From the NCBI GenBank assembly GCA_018136815.1, contig CM030941.1, forward strand, positions 1-64,000: a stretch of DNA of 64,000 nt, written 5' to 3'. Positions within the stretch are counted from its first letter, which is position 1. The number at the start of each line of letters is the position of its first letter. Source of the stretch: Isochrysis galbana (taxonomy: Eukaryota > Haptophyta > Isochrysidales > Isochrysidaceae). Below the pieces are notes generated by a model, which did not search any database, had not been told where the DNA came from, and saw only the letters and a list, made by a program, of their open reading frames with translations. Shown here piece by piece: positions 44,871-54,599 of this stretch. Position numbers and translations under genes: made by a program.

Positions 44871-45194
44871 AGGCTGAGGGGGCTCAGTCCCCCCCTTGCC
44901 TCTCCCTCGCTCGCCTCGCTGGCCTTGGGTGCCGCCCTGAGTCCCCTGCCTGCCTGGCGACCAGGGATGGGGGGGGGGGGGGAGTCAGTACGAGAGCTGG
45001 CCTATGCGGGCCTGGGAGTGCGGCTCGCAGCCCGCGCCCACTAGGGGTCTGGGCCAGAAGGATGATTGCCCAGCCCTTGCGAGAGGAGGGCGCAGGGGCT
45101 GAGGTTGAATGTACGGGCCCACCCCGGGGGGTGTCCGCGATGGAGAGAGGGGGGCGCGAGGCCCCCATTGACCCCCACTTATAAAAGTAGGTTG
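44871..45194 (+). repeat. GC-rich dispersed repeat, copy B
   Basis: Second copy of 43578-43889 in the same orientation. It includes a run of about 14 G near 44960 and the same end motif ATAAAAGTAGGTTG at 45181-45194. Confidence 0.7.
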
Positions 45195-46049
45195 TGCCTG
45201 TCCCTATATATATATAAATAGTAAATATGAGAAAAACTGCATATTTCTAACTGCTATCTGCTAACTGTGCATAGTTAGGAGTTAGGCGCGGGTAGCGGGT
45301 AGTTAGGAGTAGCACAATCATTCTGCCTCACGCCGTGCAAGTAGCGGTTAGTTTGTTAAGAATTTTTAAGTCATAGTCATCCCTTTCTTCATCTTTCTCT
45401 TTCTTAGCAATCACAGTTCACAGTCCCGTCGTCCGTCGCCGTCGACCGTGTCCCCAGTCCCAGTCCCGCCAGGTCTTGTGACCCTTCCGAGCGTTCCACT
45501 CCTGAATGTTCTGAGCAGTCCGCTGCCCTACCTGAGCCATCCCCATCCCCAGCCTACGCTCACGGCCTGCGCCCGACGTCTCCCAAGCCCTCCTTGTCCT
45601 TCCCCACCTCCCATGATCATATAGACGGCTGTAAAGATCCACAGCGGCTCCACAACCACAGCTCCACAGACACCTCCACACTTAGCAACAGCCGGAGTCA
45701 AAGTGACTCAAACGTGCCACCCAACAATACTCGCTCCCATTCACACGTCAATAGATTCGACGACTCAGTGTACATGGACGGGGATCGCGGGAGCGAGAAG
45801 AGCCAGCCACCGAAACGCTTGGAGCTCAAAAAAGGTTCACAAAAATGTCGGCCATCCGGGGTTAAGGATTAAGGATGCGCAACGCCACCCCTATCACGTC
45901 GCCGCCAGGCGACGCGCGCCGAACCCTCGACCCCCTGGCACGGAGGGCATGGCCGCCGGTGGGCTTGGATCGCCGCCATTTCGAGCGGCAAGCGCGCCCG
46001 CCCGAGCTGCCACCTACTGTGACCAACAGCGCGCAGGAGCGCGGTTGCC
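45195..46049. other. Region without a recognised gene
   Basis: A minus-strand frame 45681-45418 (MAQVGQRTAQNIQEWNARKG near its end) and a plus frame 45594-45872 overlap each other. Neither matches a family I know. The minus frame has the more protein-like composition and could be a last exon. Confidence 0.25.
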
Positions 46050-46807
46050 TCAGCACACACCGTACAGTGTCGTCCTTCTGTACCGTTGGGCAGTCTGACA
46101 CGCCTCCTTATCGGCTTGGCAAGCAGGGTTCAAGGGCATGGCCTGCACGCTCGGCGTCAACGAGTCGTCACATCGTCCGGGCAAGCGCGCCGTGCTCGTC
46201 GAACACTTGTCTGAAGGCCGCACGTGTAGCGCTGACTTCTCCACCTGCCCCATTCGCCACAAGGTAGCAGCGAGGCCCGCCTGACGCTGAAGTGGTTTCA
46301 CACCGCGCAGCGCCTTTGCCTTGGCCCGCCCTTTACCACCATTCACCAGTCTGCTTCGGCACCGGCCCAGGCCACCGACAGCCGCGGCCTCGGGTGCGTC
46401 GGCAGCCGGCTGACTGGCCGGCAGGATGGCAGGTCCGCTAGCCGGCAAGCCATTGCACTCTTGTACACGGAGACGGTCAGCCTCTTCCGTGTCTGGCCGT
46501 CCGGGCACACGTACCACCGGCGAGATGGGCGCTTGCGCCAGATATGGACGTGCCTGGCTGCGGAATTCAATGCCTTCGACCAGGTCCACGTCCCAGTCGG
46601 CGCAGCCAAATAAGTCTACATGGGGCCGGGGGGATGAAGGCTGGCGGTCGGACACGCGCGAGGCGGGAGGGACAGAGCGGGGGGGGGGATAGGATGCGCA
46701 CCGGTGCGCTGCTTCTCCTGCTTGGCGACACAGCGGTTGGCATGCGCCTGGATCTGGTCGTCGCTGATTGACTTGAAGCAGACGGGACAGCTGGTTGTGT
46801 GCGGCAT
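46050..46807 (-). CDS. Putative UBZ4-type zinc-finger protein, two exons visible
   Basis: The minus exon from ATG 46807 encodes SCPVCFKSISDDQIQAHANRC, a CX2CX10-12HX3C pattern like the ubiquitin-binding fingers of Rad18, FAN1 and WRNIP1. A GTGCGC donor at 46701 and a TAG acceptor at 46616 would remove 86 bases and keep phase into DLFGCADWDVDLVEGIEF. That frame is open to a stop at 46050. The upstream frame extends to 46963 or 47252 in Pro/Ser-rich sequence, so the true start is uncertain. The role is probably DNA-damage or ubiquitin-linked by family, but the rest of the protein is not recognised and more introns are possible. Confidence 0.45.
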
Positions 46808-46999
46808 CCGCCAGCCGCTTCGCGCCGAGCGGCGGAGAGAAGCGTCCATCCGGCCGGAGAAGGGGGAGAGCGAGGGGAGGCGAGCCGCACCGAGATCGCT
46901 CGCGGTAGAAAGAGCAGGGCGAAGGACCGAAAGGGGGGCCGCAAGGGAGACAAGGTCTACCAAGCCAACAGCTCGACAGTGGGAGAGGAAGGAGGAGAG

Positions 47000-47260
47000 G
47001 GGGGAAGGGGCTGCCCTGCTGATGAGCGGCGCGAAGGGGGGCGAAAGGTAGGGGAGAGGCGGGGGGGGGGGAGAGAGAGAGAAGGGGAGCGCAGTGGCCG
47101 TATCGAGGAAGTGTGTGGGGCGCGGCGGGTGGTGGGGTGAGGGGAAGAAGAGGGGAGGGGGAGTGGAGCAGGCGCGCCTCGGCGTCGGCGCGGGTGGGGA
47201 GGGGGGAAAAGAGGGGGGGGGGCGGGGGGCGGGGGGGGCGGGGCAGTAGCAAAAAAGTAC
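47000..47260. other. Purine-rich low-complexity stretch
   Basis: GGGGA and GGGGC runs, possibly the upstream region of the minus-strand UBZ gene. 47260-47580 shows no gene. 47580-47690 is a CT microsatellite. Confidence 0.5.
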
Positions 47261-47703
47261 CTCTTATAATATTATTCTCGCCACGCGCGCGGCCTTGGAG
47301 GTCTTCAGTCTTTAGGTCTCGTTCCGTCGAAAGTGGGACAGCATCAGAGTTTTCTTGTTGTGTGAGTATAACCTTAGTGATGAGGGACCGAAGCCCTTCG
47401 ACGGCAACGGAGCCCCTACCCCGCTACCCCGCGATGGGTGTGTGCGCGGTTGGCGCATGGCTCGTCCCGGTGTATGTGGCTAGCTAGGGATGCTAGTGTC
47501 ACAGATGGCCCTCCGTCTGCCTCACTTTCTCTTCTTCTTCTACTACTTTACTCACTAAGTCACTAAATAGGTAGAGACACTCTTCCCTCTTCCTCTTCAC
47601 ATGAGAAGAGGCGACGGGCCTCTCTCTCTTCTTTCTTCTCTTCCCTCTCTCTCTTCTCTTCCTCTCTCACATTCTATGTACGCCGACCTTGTTTTTGTTT
47701 ACG

Positions 47704-48230
47704 TGTCGTATTCCATACGATGACAGACTTCTACTTCTAACCTGTGGGTTATTTTTAAGCCTCAAGGTCTCGTCGATTGGTATACCGCCTCTTCTCTTAC
47801 TTTCTCCCGATGTCATCAAATGTTCCATGACTGTCTTCTGTCTTCTCTCGTCCATCGGTTGTAGCTCCCCCAGCGAGGTCTGCCCTCGTTGTGCCGACCC
47901 CTCTGTCGCATGTCTGCGCGTTGCCGAGTTGCCCTGGTGCCGACGCTTGGCCGTCCGTCCAGGTGTGGTTAGTTTTCGCCCTGTTTGGTTTAGTTTGTGT
48001 GGTTCTGTGCCCTCATCTTTTTGAGTCCTTGCGTTGTAGTCTCCCGTGTCTACCTCGGACCTAAGAAGCTCTCATTCTCACTCTCTCTCTTCCACTAGCT
48101 CGCTAGCTAGCCTCGTCCCTACTCTCCGACGCCACGCGTCGCAATCCTCCGACCGTAAGTCCACTTCATCGCTCGTGGCGCTCGATGGCAGACGCTGTCA
48201 GACCCGATTCTTACTATGACCTATCTGACA
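47704..48230 (+). repeat. LTR fragment, family 5, plus strand
   Basis: Starts TGTCGTATTCCATACGATGACA, a palindrome like other LTR starts in this window. Bases 47704-47898 are repeated in reverse at 48768-48960, and about 47920-48210 in reverse at 13047-13335. An ATG at 48185 begins MADAVRPD..., open for 42 codons, in the position of a Gag start near the LTR end. The exact 3' end is unclear. Confidence 0.65.
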
Positions 48231-48767
48231 TTTTCCCGCCAGCAACAATCAACGAACCTTCGTTCGACGACCGCGTCAGCTGCCGGCTCGATCGAACGGC
48301 CCTCTGCCTATGAGCCTATAGTCATCGCGTGTTCGACATTAAGTTAGAATTCTACGTATTACGTGTTTTTTTAATCTAAATCTAACTGAGCATTAGTACC
48401 ACTACTCTCACTAGCCCGGTACTAACACGACAGCCCTCCGCGCACCTGCCCGTACACCTTGGCGCGTGCTGTTGTCACAGATACATACACCTATGCACCC
48501 CTCCACATCTCCCCCCTCGCAGGCCCCCGGCTCCCATTCTAACTCCCCACAAGTTAAAATGAGGGAAAACCCATTGAGGCGGACCGAACGACGCCGGCCG
48601 ACTCTCCAGGAAAAAGCACCGGGGGGGGAGGGAGGAACCTCTCGTCAAAAAAGGAGAACGGCCCTTACCAGCTCACGCCGCGAGCAGTTCTCGAGAAATA
48701 AGCAACTGCGCCTCGAGTATACCTGCCACAAGGGTATCCGAGACGTCTTGAGCTTGAGCCGCTCCGT
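48231..48767. other. Spacer between inverted LTR fragments
   Basis: No gene recognised. A plus frame from 48466 is Pro/Arg/Ser-rich and probably not coding. Confidence 0.4.
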
Positions 48768-48960
48768 CGGCACAACGAGGGCAGACCTCGCTGGGGGAGC
48801 TACGATCAATGGACGAGAGAAGGCAGAAGACAGTCATGGAACGTTTGATGACATCGAGAGAAAGTAAGAGAAGAGGCGGTATACCAATCGACGAGACCTT
48901 GAGGCTTAACAATAACCCACAGGTTATAAGTAAAAGTCTGTCATCGTATGGAATACGACA
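48768..48960 (-). repeat. LTR fragment, family 5, minus strand
   Basis: Reverse complement of 47704-47898 at roughly 90 percent by eye. On the minus strand it begins TGTCGTATTCC at 48960. Confidence 0.7.
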
Positions 48961-48984
48961 CAGACCTGGGAATCAGGATGCACA

Positions 48985-49129
48985 GGCTACAAGGAGGCGC
49001 AACCAGGCAAGGAGCGAGTGACGAGCGACGAGTTACGAGTAACGAGTGACGCGTAGGACGCCTATCGAGTAAAGAACGACTAACGAGTAAAGTCGAAGGC
49101 CGCGGACGAGGTCGATCGCGAATGCGACA
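48985..49129 (-). repeat. LTR start fragment, solo-LTR family, minus strand
   Basis: On the minus strand it begins TGTCGCATTCGCGATCGACC at 49129 and continues with ACTCGTTACTCGTAACTCG, related to 51748-51860. It is full of CGAGTAACGAG direct repeats. Confidence 0.55.
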
Positions 49130-49159
49130 GAAATCGCATCATCTAGGATGAATGCGACA
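49130..49159 (-). repeat. 30-base family-1 LTR tip, minus strand
   Basis: The minus strand reads TGTCGCATTCATCCTAGATG and onward to GATTTC, identical to the start of the element 1 3' LTR, and stops exactly where the next LTR start begins. Confidence 0.65.
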
Positions 49160-49522
49160 GAAGCGCGGAAAGGGGAGTGGTTATTGGGGCAAGGGCGTTG
49201 TCTCTGAATGCCCGGAAGTAGGGAGAGCTAGAGATAGAGATAGTAGCAAGTATCGTGGGCATCTTCAAGACTTGTCAAGAGTTTTTTAACTACTATGGTA
49301 TGGGTATGGGCATGCGGTATGCGGTGCCGGGGACCTGCAAACATGGTCCGCGGAAGGCACGATAGTTAAATTCCCAAAATTTCGCGGCATGTTGGTACGC
49401 CCGCCAAGAGGCAGCCTGTGTGCACCATAATAATGCCCGCCCAACGCCAGCCCACATGATCTCAGCCCACCAAAAACCCACACTAATATAAATGTTTTGT
49501 GCATTGCACGGCGTACTGCACA

Positions 49523-49604
49523 GTCCAGATGCCCGAGTGGTTAAGGGGTTTGACTTGAAATCAAATGGGCTCAGCCCGCGTAGGTTCAAATCCTGCTCTG
49601 GACG
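49523..49604 (+). tRNA. tRNA-Ser (anticodon UGA)
   Basis: 82 bases. Acceptor GTCCAGA pairs with TCTGGAC, with discriminator G. The D arm is GCCCGAGTGGTTAAGGGG, the anticodon loop CTTGAAA (TGA at 49556-49558), a long variable arm GGGCTCAGCCC as in serine tRNAs, and the T loop GTTCAAATC. It has no intron. A T-run follows at 49605-49612. Confidence 0.95.
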
Positions 49605-49838
49605 TTTATTTTGCGGTTCTCAGATCCTGCAATGGATGCTCTTTTTCTTCAGTATTCCTATCGCATTTCTTCTGTTTAAGGACAAGCCATCTTCGGTTCC
49701 TCTTTCCTCTTTTAAATCCTGCTCTGGACGTTTATTTTGCGGTTCTCAGATCCTGCACCGGTATCGCATTTCTTCTGTTGGGTACTGGTCTTCGTAGGAG
49801 GATAAGGACAAGAACCATCTTCGGTTCCTCTTTTTCGG
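49588..49838 (+). repeat. Tandem duplication that includes the tRNA 3' end
   Basis: Two units of about 126 bases starting at 49588 and 49714. Each begins AAATCCTGCTCTGGACGTTT (the last 17 bases of the tRNA plus tail). Each also contains TCGCATTTCTTCTGTT and CCATCTTCGGTTCCTCTTT. The second copy has no tRNA body. Confidence 0.8.
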
Positions 49839-49839
49839 A

Positions 49840-51030
49840 CCTTTCGTTCCGAAAGTTAACGATGGTGTAACAGCGGCAGTGCAGGAAAGCCTCGCGTGTT
49901 CATGCTCACCGCCAACCTGTCGCATCCGAGATTGCTCGACGATGTGATCCACAAATAAACTCAGCAGGTGAACGCCTTCATACTGCCTATCAAGCCCACC
50001 GCGGTTTGACACCTTTCCGTCGCTCGTCTATCCAAGTCCTCGGTTCCTTGGATGCCACGGACGGGGGGATGTGGATGTGCTTGATTTGTTGACTAAGTGA
50101 CAAACGAGGAACCACGAACCACCACCACTCGGCACTCGGTCTCGACGACGCCGACGTGACTTCGCGGGCCTCCATCACCAACACACGCCGCCCACGTCAA
50201 GCACGCGCCGCGCCCACTATGCGCTATAATGTGTCCGGTGCGCCGCAGTCGCGGCGCCGCGCGCCGCGCCACCTCTAAAGATCTGTCATCTGTCACAACC
50301 TCTGAAGTTTGAGTGCACATGCACGGGCGCGGGTGCCGGTAGGCATGCCCTTCAAAATGTTCCTATACATGCCATGTATATGTATACATATGGGGGGGGC
50401 ACGCACACGCACACGCACACGCGAGATGTACGCCACAAAAAACCCTTTTGATATTCATATTCACGCCTCGCACGCCCGCAGCTTTTAGCTTTCAGCTTTG
50501 GGACTCTACTAGCCCGGTCACTCACTAGGGGGGTGCGGAGGGCACCATCTGTAATGGGCAAACGAAGGCCTAAATAAGCTCCCTATAGATTCTGGTATGG
50601 GAGATCAGAAAAAAAACCGGGGTCTTCCGGTAAAATTTTCGAAAAATACCCGATTTCAGGCCTCTGCCTCTGACGGTCGTGCGGAAAAATATTTCAGGCC
50701 CCCCTCCGGTATTATTTTACCGATGGCCTTCATGCGCGCCTCTCGCAGCGAAACACGAAACCATGGGCATCGGCAGCTGACCCGGACCAAAGATCCTGGC
50801 AATATAGTTTCACTATGTTTTCATGGGCTTGAACGTGACCATGAGGGAAGCCATAGGGCTGGGCCCTCACTCACAATGCGAAGTCGCGTTCCGTCAAAAG
50901 AGGGCCAGGTGATTTTTTGGAATCCATATATGCTTGTTTTCTTTTTAGGTAGCCACAATAATATTATTATTACGAAGATGAGTACAAAGCTAATCACGCT
51001 CCCCCACTCTCAACACACGCGGTAACCCCC
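49840..51030. other. Region without a recognised gene
   Basis: Contains a CGCACACGCACACG microsatellite near 50400 and short open frames on both strands without family features. Confidence 0.4.
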
Positions 51031-51032
51031 AG

Positions 51033-51270
51033 CTACGCGGGCTGAGTTTTCATCTTCTTCGTCTTTTTCTCACATCCCTCTTCCTCGATCCTATTGTCGA
51101 TGTCGTTCTGCTGGCAGGCGACGATGTCGCTTGGCTGATCTTGGGTGGCGAGGTCCGTGACGTGTGCGAGGACGGCCTTCTTGTTCTCCATGTAGAGTTT
51201 GCCCGCCCTTGGAGCAGGAGGAGGAACGAGTCGTGCGAGCAGCGCTTGCGCTCGGCGTCCAGTCGACAGG
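51033..51270 (-). CDS. Hypothetical protein, last exon (partial)
   Basis: The minus-strand frame ending at 51033-51035 encodes a protein-like C-terminus: MENKKAVLAHVTDLATQ from ATG 51191, then SDIVACQQNDIDNRIEEEG and a basic tail CEKKTKKMKTQPA. The same frame is open upstream to about 51270 (STGRRAQALLARLV). I do not recognise the family. Upstream exons are not resolved, and the sequence beyond 51400 is GC-rich low complexity. Confidence 0.4.
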
Positions 51271-51678
51271 TGGCCGTGTCAAGAGAGTCGAACGAAGCCA
51301 GCGAGCAGGAGCACGAGAGGAGAGGACGGAGGACCGTACGGATGCGCGCCGAGTTGCCACCATCGTGAGGAAGACGAGGGCGAGGAGAGAGCTGGAGGGT
51401 GAGCGAGGAGGGAGGAGGGAGGCAGGCAGTAGGAGCCTTCTCTCTCTGGTAGGTCGATGAGAGCGGGAGAGGGAGAGGGGGGAGGGGACTGGGTGGGGGG
51501 GGGGAGGAGGGGAGAGAGACCAAAAGACATACCAGTTGTTTACGTTAGTGTTCTCGCCATATACGGTAATAATTCCCCGGTCCCAGGGGGTGTCCCCATG
51601 GTTCCCGACCGCCCTCCGCGCCCAGAGTCCCCCCGGTAGGGCGGCATTAATTTGGTATTAACAGGTTATGCCCCATAT

Positions 51679-51739
51679 GCTAAGTACCTACTTAGAGATA
51701 GTGCTCCACTGCTAAGTACCTACTTAAAGATAGTGCCGA
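51679..51739. repeat. Two-unit 32-base tandem repeat
   Basis: GCTAAGTACCTACTTAGAGA... at 51679 and again at 51711 with one or two changes, just left of the solo LTR. Confidence 0.75.
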
Positions 51740-51742
51740 AGC

Positions 51743-52596
51743 GTGGTTGTCGCATCCGCGATCGACTTCCGACCTTAGGCGTCTTCGAGCCCAGTCGTTC
51801 TTGTTGCCGCGGAGTTTTACTCGTAACTTGTAGAACTCTGCACTCGTAACTCGCCCCTCGCTCCTTGTCATTGCGCCCCTTTGTGGCCTGTCTCGCTCCT
51901 GTTTCGCTCCTTTGCACCTTGGGCCTTGCTCTGCCTTTGGTCCCTCCTTGCTGTCGTTCCCCCGCGCTCGTTCTCGCTCTCGTCGTAGGTGTTCGTCGTT
52001 GCGGACCTTTCCCCCGCGCGAAGCCTACCCTCTCTCCCCTTCCGGTTTACGCTCGTAGATTCCCTCCTTACTTTCTATCTACTCGTTCGCGGTAACCGCC
52101 GTTCGCCGTCGGCTCTTCCGTCGCATCATCGCTCTCTTGTCGGCTTTCTCTTCCTTGTTTCCTTCCTTCTGTGTTTTCCCCGCCCAAGTGGAGAAAGATA
52201 CGTTAGTGTGGAGGAATGTTGGGTGAAAGTCAAGTGTGCGTGTCTCGGATTGTTGTCGGACTCATCGGATTGGTACCCTGTCGGCCTCTGTCGCCCTCGT
52301 CCCTCGTCCCAGTCGCTCCTCGCTCCCTCGTTTTCGCTCTCGCTCTCGCTCAGTCGTAACCAGCAATCTTACAACACCAACCAAATCCACTCACTCACCC
52401 ACTCACCCTCGCTATCCGCTATGTCCGCTCCGTCTTCGCGCTCGCCCTCGCCACTGCCCGCCATCCATCTTCCAACCATGGAAGATGGCCTGCCCGTCCC
52501 GCCCGCCAATGGCCAAAATGCCGTACCTGCCGCCGCCTACCTTCCGTCCCGTTCGGTCCCTCCTGTTCCATCCATAACCTCCAATCCGTCAGTGGT
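51743..52596 (+). mobile_element. Solo LTR with target duplication GTGGT
   Basis: The LTR occupies 51748-52591 (844 bp), TGTCGCATCC...CCGTCA, flanked by GTGGT at 51743-51747 and 52592-52596. It resembles the LTR remnants near 49000-49129. An ATG at 52422 opens a frame (MSAPSSRSPSPLP) that is still open at the LTR end, as in the Gag starts of elements 1-3. It is the product of LTR-LTR recombination that removed the internal region. Confidence 0.88.
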
Positions 52597-52910
52597 AGAT
52601 AGCCAACTAACAACTAAGTAGTTAGCTGGGTAACTTGTTCACGCCTTAGCCGGTGTGTCGGCTGTGTCTGCCATCCTCCAACACCTCCCACATGAAGATA
52701 TCGTTGAACCCCCGCAGGATGTTCCACGACAGACCGTAGCAAAGGCGCACGAGCGTCCACTTCTCGGCCGAGAAGACCTCGCGCAGGTGCTCATTCACCT
52801 CTGAGTAAGCCTCCTCCCGGAGCTTCTTCCTGAGGTCGTCGAAAAAGGTGGAGCTAGCCAGCTCGGCGAGCCCAGTGTGCACGGGCTCGCCTGCAGCGTT
52901 GCGGAGCTTG

Positions 52911-54238
52911 TAGAGAGCTAGGGGTAGGCGGTTATGTCCCGTTCCGAAGCAAGACATTTGGGCAGGTTTGTGGGAAAGGGACATTTTCGCAATGTCCCAG
53001 GACATTTGGGCCCACCATGGGGGCGTTCGCGCGCGAAAATGGCGCGGGAGCTGCTTCTACCGTAATACTCGTAATCGTAATGTCGTTATAAAGTTCAAAG
53101 TTCCGCTCTTGGCCTCTATCAGATCAAGTGCAGGCGTCTGTGATGTTGCGCTACAACCGCAATGCGCGCCGCAACGAAGAAAGAAGGACCGCGTGCTAAT
53201 GTGTGAGCAAGTGTGAGGTGTGAGATGTGTGTCGATGTGTACGAGCCTATGTAATTAATAGTAATAACACTATACTAGCCAAAGCAGACCAAAAGCCAAA
53301 AGCGTTCAAATATCCCCATCCTTGCTAACACCTTTCGTTGTTCGTTGTCACCTACCTGGAGGTTTACTTGACTCAACTTGACACTTCACATGTTGAAACA
53401 CACACGTGGGAAAAACTATTGTTATAGTTTTAGCGATGGAGCGCGCGCCGACCGCTCCCACTTCCCAGCCCCCCGCCGCCACGACGCCCCACAGGGGCCG
53501 CCCCAAGCCGCCGGAGCCCAAGCGCTCGCAGGCTGTCCCCCTGACTGACAGCGACGTCGACATGATCCTCCACCCCTCCATCCTTCCCCCCGACTTCCTT
53601 CTCTCCGCTCGACTGCTCCGCCTTGCTGCCACTCGCCCTCCGACCTGCCTTGCTACCGTAGCTCCCTCCAAACCAGACACCCGTCTACCCTCCTTTCGTC
53701 GCATCCGCTCCCCTGTCTCTACTCTGACACCCTTTCCTTGCTCACCCACCCTCGCCCTGTCATCTCCCTTCCGCGCCTTTGCTCCACCCGAGGGCAAAAG
53801 TTGGTGAAGACGTGAAGACTAGCTAGCTCTACAGGCTTGGCCATGGACCATGCATGGGGAGAGCTAATAAGCATGTATGGGAGGGAAAGATTAATTGGTT
53901 TAGTTGGTGGGAAGCCCAGATTCTTGAACCTAAGCTATCCTTGAGGCACTAAAGGCCAGAGTCCTACGAATGCATGGAAATCGTAGGACGCGGTCCTACA
54001 ATGTAGGACGGAACCGGCTGACCGCTATACCACGGGCGAGCAATAGCAATAGTTGCCTTCCGGGAGGGGGAGGGCGGGGTGGCAGCTACATGAGTGCGCG
54101 ACTAGACATTTAGGCATGTCTAATGTCTAATGGACATTTCAGGGGACATTTGGGTGCAAAATTTGGATGTCCCGAGACATTTTTTGGGGACATTTGGGCA
54201 GAAAAAACGGGACATATCCGCCTACCCCTATAGAGAGC
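52911..54238. mobile_element. Non-autonomous hAT transposon with 8-base TSD
   Basis: Element 52919-54230 (1312 bp). Terminal inverted repeats TAGGGGTAGGCGG(T/A)TATGTCCCGTT match 24 of 25. TSD TAGAGAGC occurs at 52911-52918 and 54231-54238. Subterminal GACATTTGGG motifs occur at both ends. No transposase is seen; a plus frame at 53436-53807 is Pro/Ser-rich and unrecognised. The 8-base TSD and the TAGGG terminus fit the hAT superfamily. Confidence 0.88.
53925..54044 (-). other. tRNA-like sequence inside the hAT element
   Basis: The minus strand reads GCCCGTGGTATAGCGGTCAG (an A-box-like TGGTATAGCGG) and, about 100 bases on, GGTTCAAGAATCT (B-box-like). Between them are nested GTCCTAC/GTAGGAC inverted repeats. 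It does not fold as a normal tRNA. It may be a tRNA relic or a polymerase III promoter. Confidence 0.3.
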
Positions 54239-54599
54239 CCGCAGACAAAGCTCGGGCAGGTCCTCCGGGTGCCCCCAACCAACGCCCCATCATCTTGCTC
54301 AGGCTCAGGATGGTGGCCTCCTTGTCCCACATGCTCTGCGACTCCAGCTTGGACACCTTGCCGGCTTTCAGCTCTGCCGCCGCGGAGAGAATGGCGCAAC
54401 GTGTGCGCGTCCTCTCATACATTCCGCGCCAGTGCTTGCGGTCGGCCTCGACACGGCGCAGCGCAGCCTCACACTCGAGAAGCCTCGCCTTGAGGCGATC
54501 CATCTCGATCTGTGCTGCGCTCGATGGGTCGCTCCGCATGGCCTCCCGGGTTGGAGCGGGAGGCCACAGAGGCACAGGCTGCTACCGTCTTTCGGGTGG

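Larger units (their letters stand above)
52646..54582 (-). pseudogene. Host gene of unknown function split by a hAT insertion
   Basis: The minus exon starts after a CAG acceptor at about 54583 and encodes a coiled coil (IEMDRLKARLLECEAALRRV, then KAGKVSKLESQSMWDKE). It reaches the hAT at 54230. Past the element, coding resumes at 52918 (LYKLRNAAGEPVHTGLAELA) and ends at TAA 52646 with EKWTLVRLCYGLSWNILRGF. Removing the element and one TSD copy joins the frame LPELCLRALYKLRNAAG, but a one-base shift is still needed upstream, near 54270-54300. I do not recognise the family. Whether it still functions, or whether other exons exist upstream, cannot be told. Confidence 0.55.

Noticed and set aside
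53436-53807. Possible hAT transposase
   Set aside because: Only about 124 Pro/Ser-rich codons with no RNase-H-like catalytic motifs or dimerisation domain.
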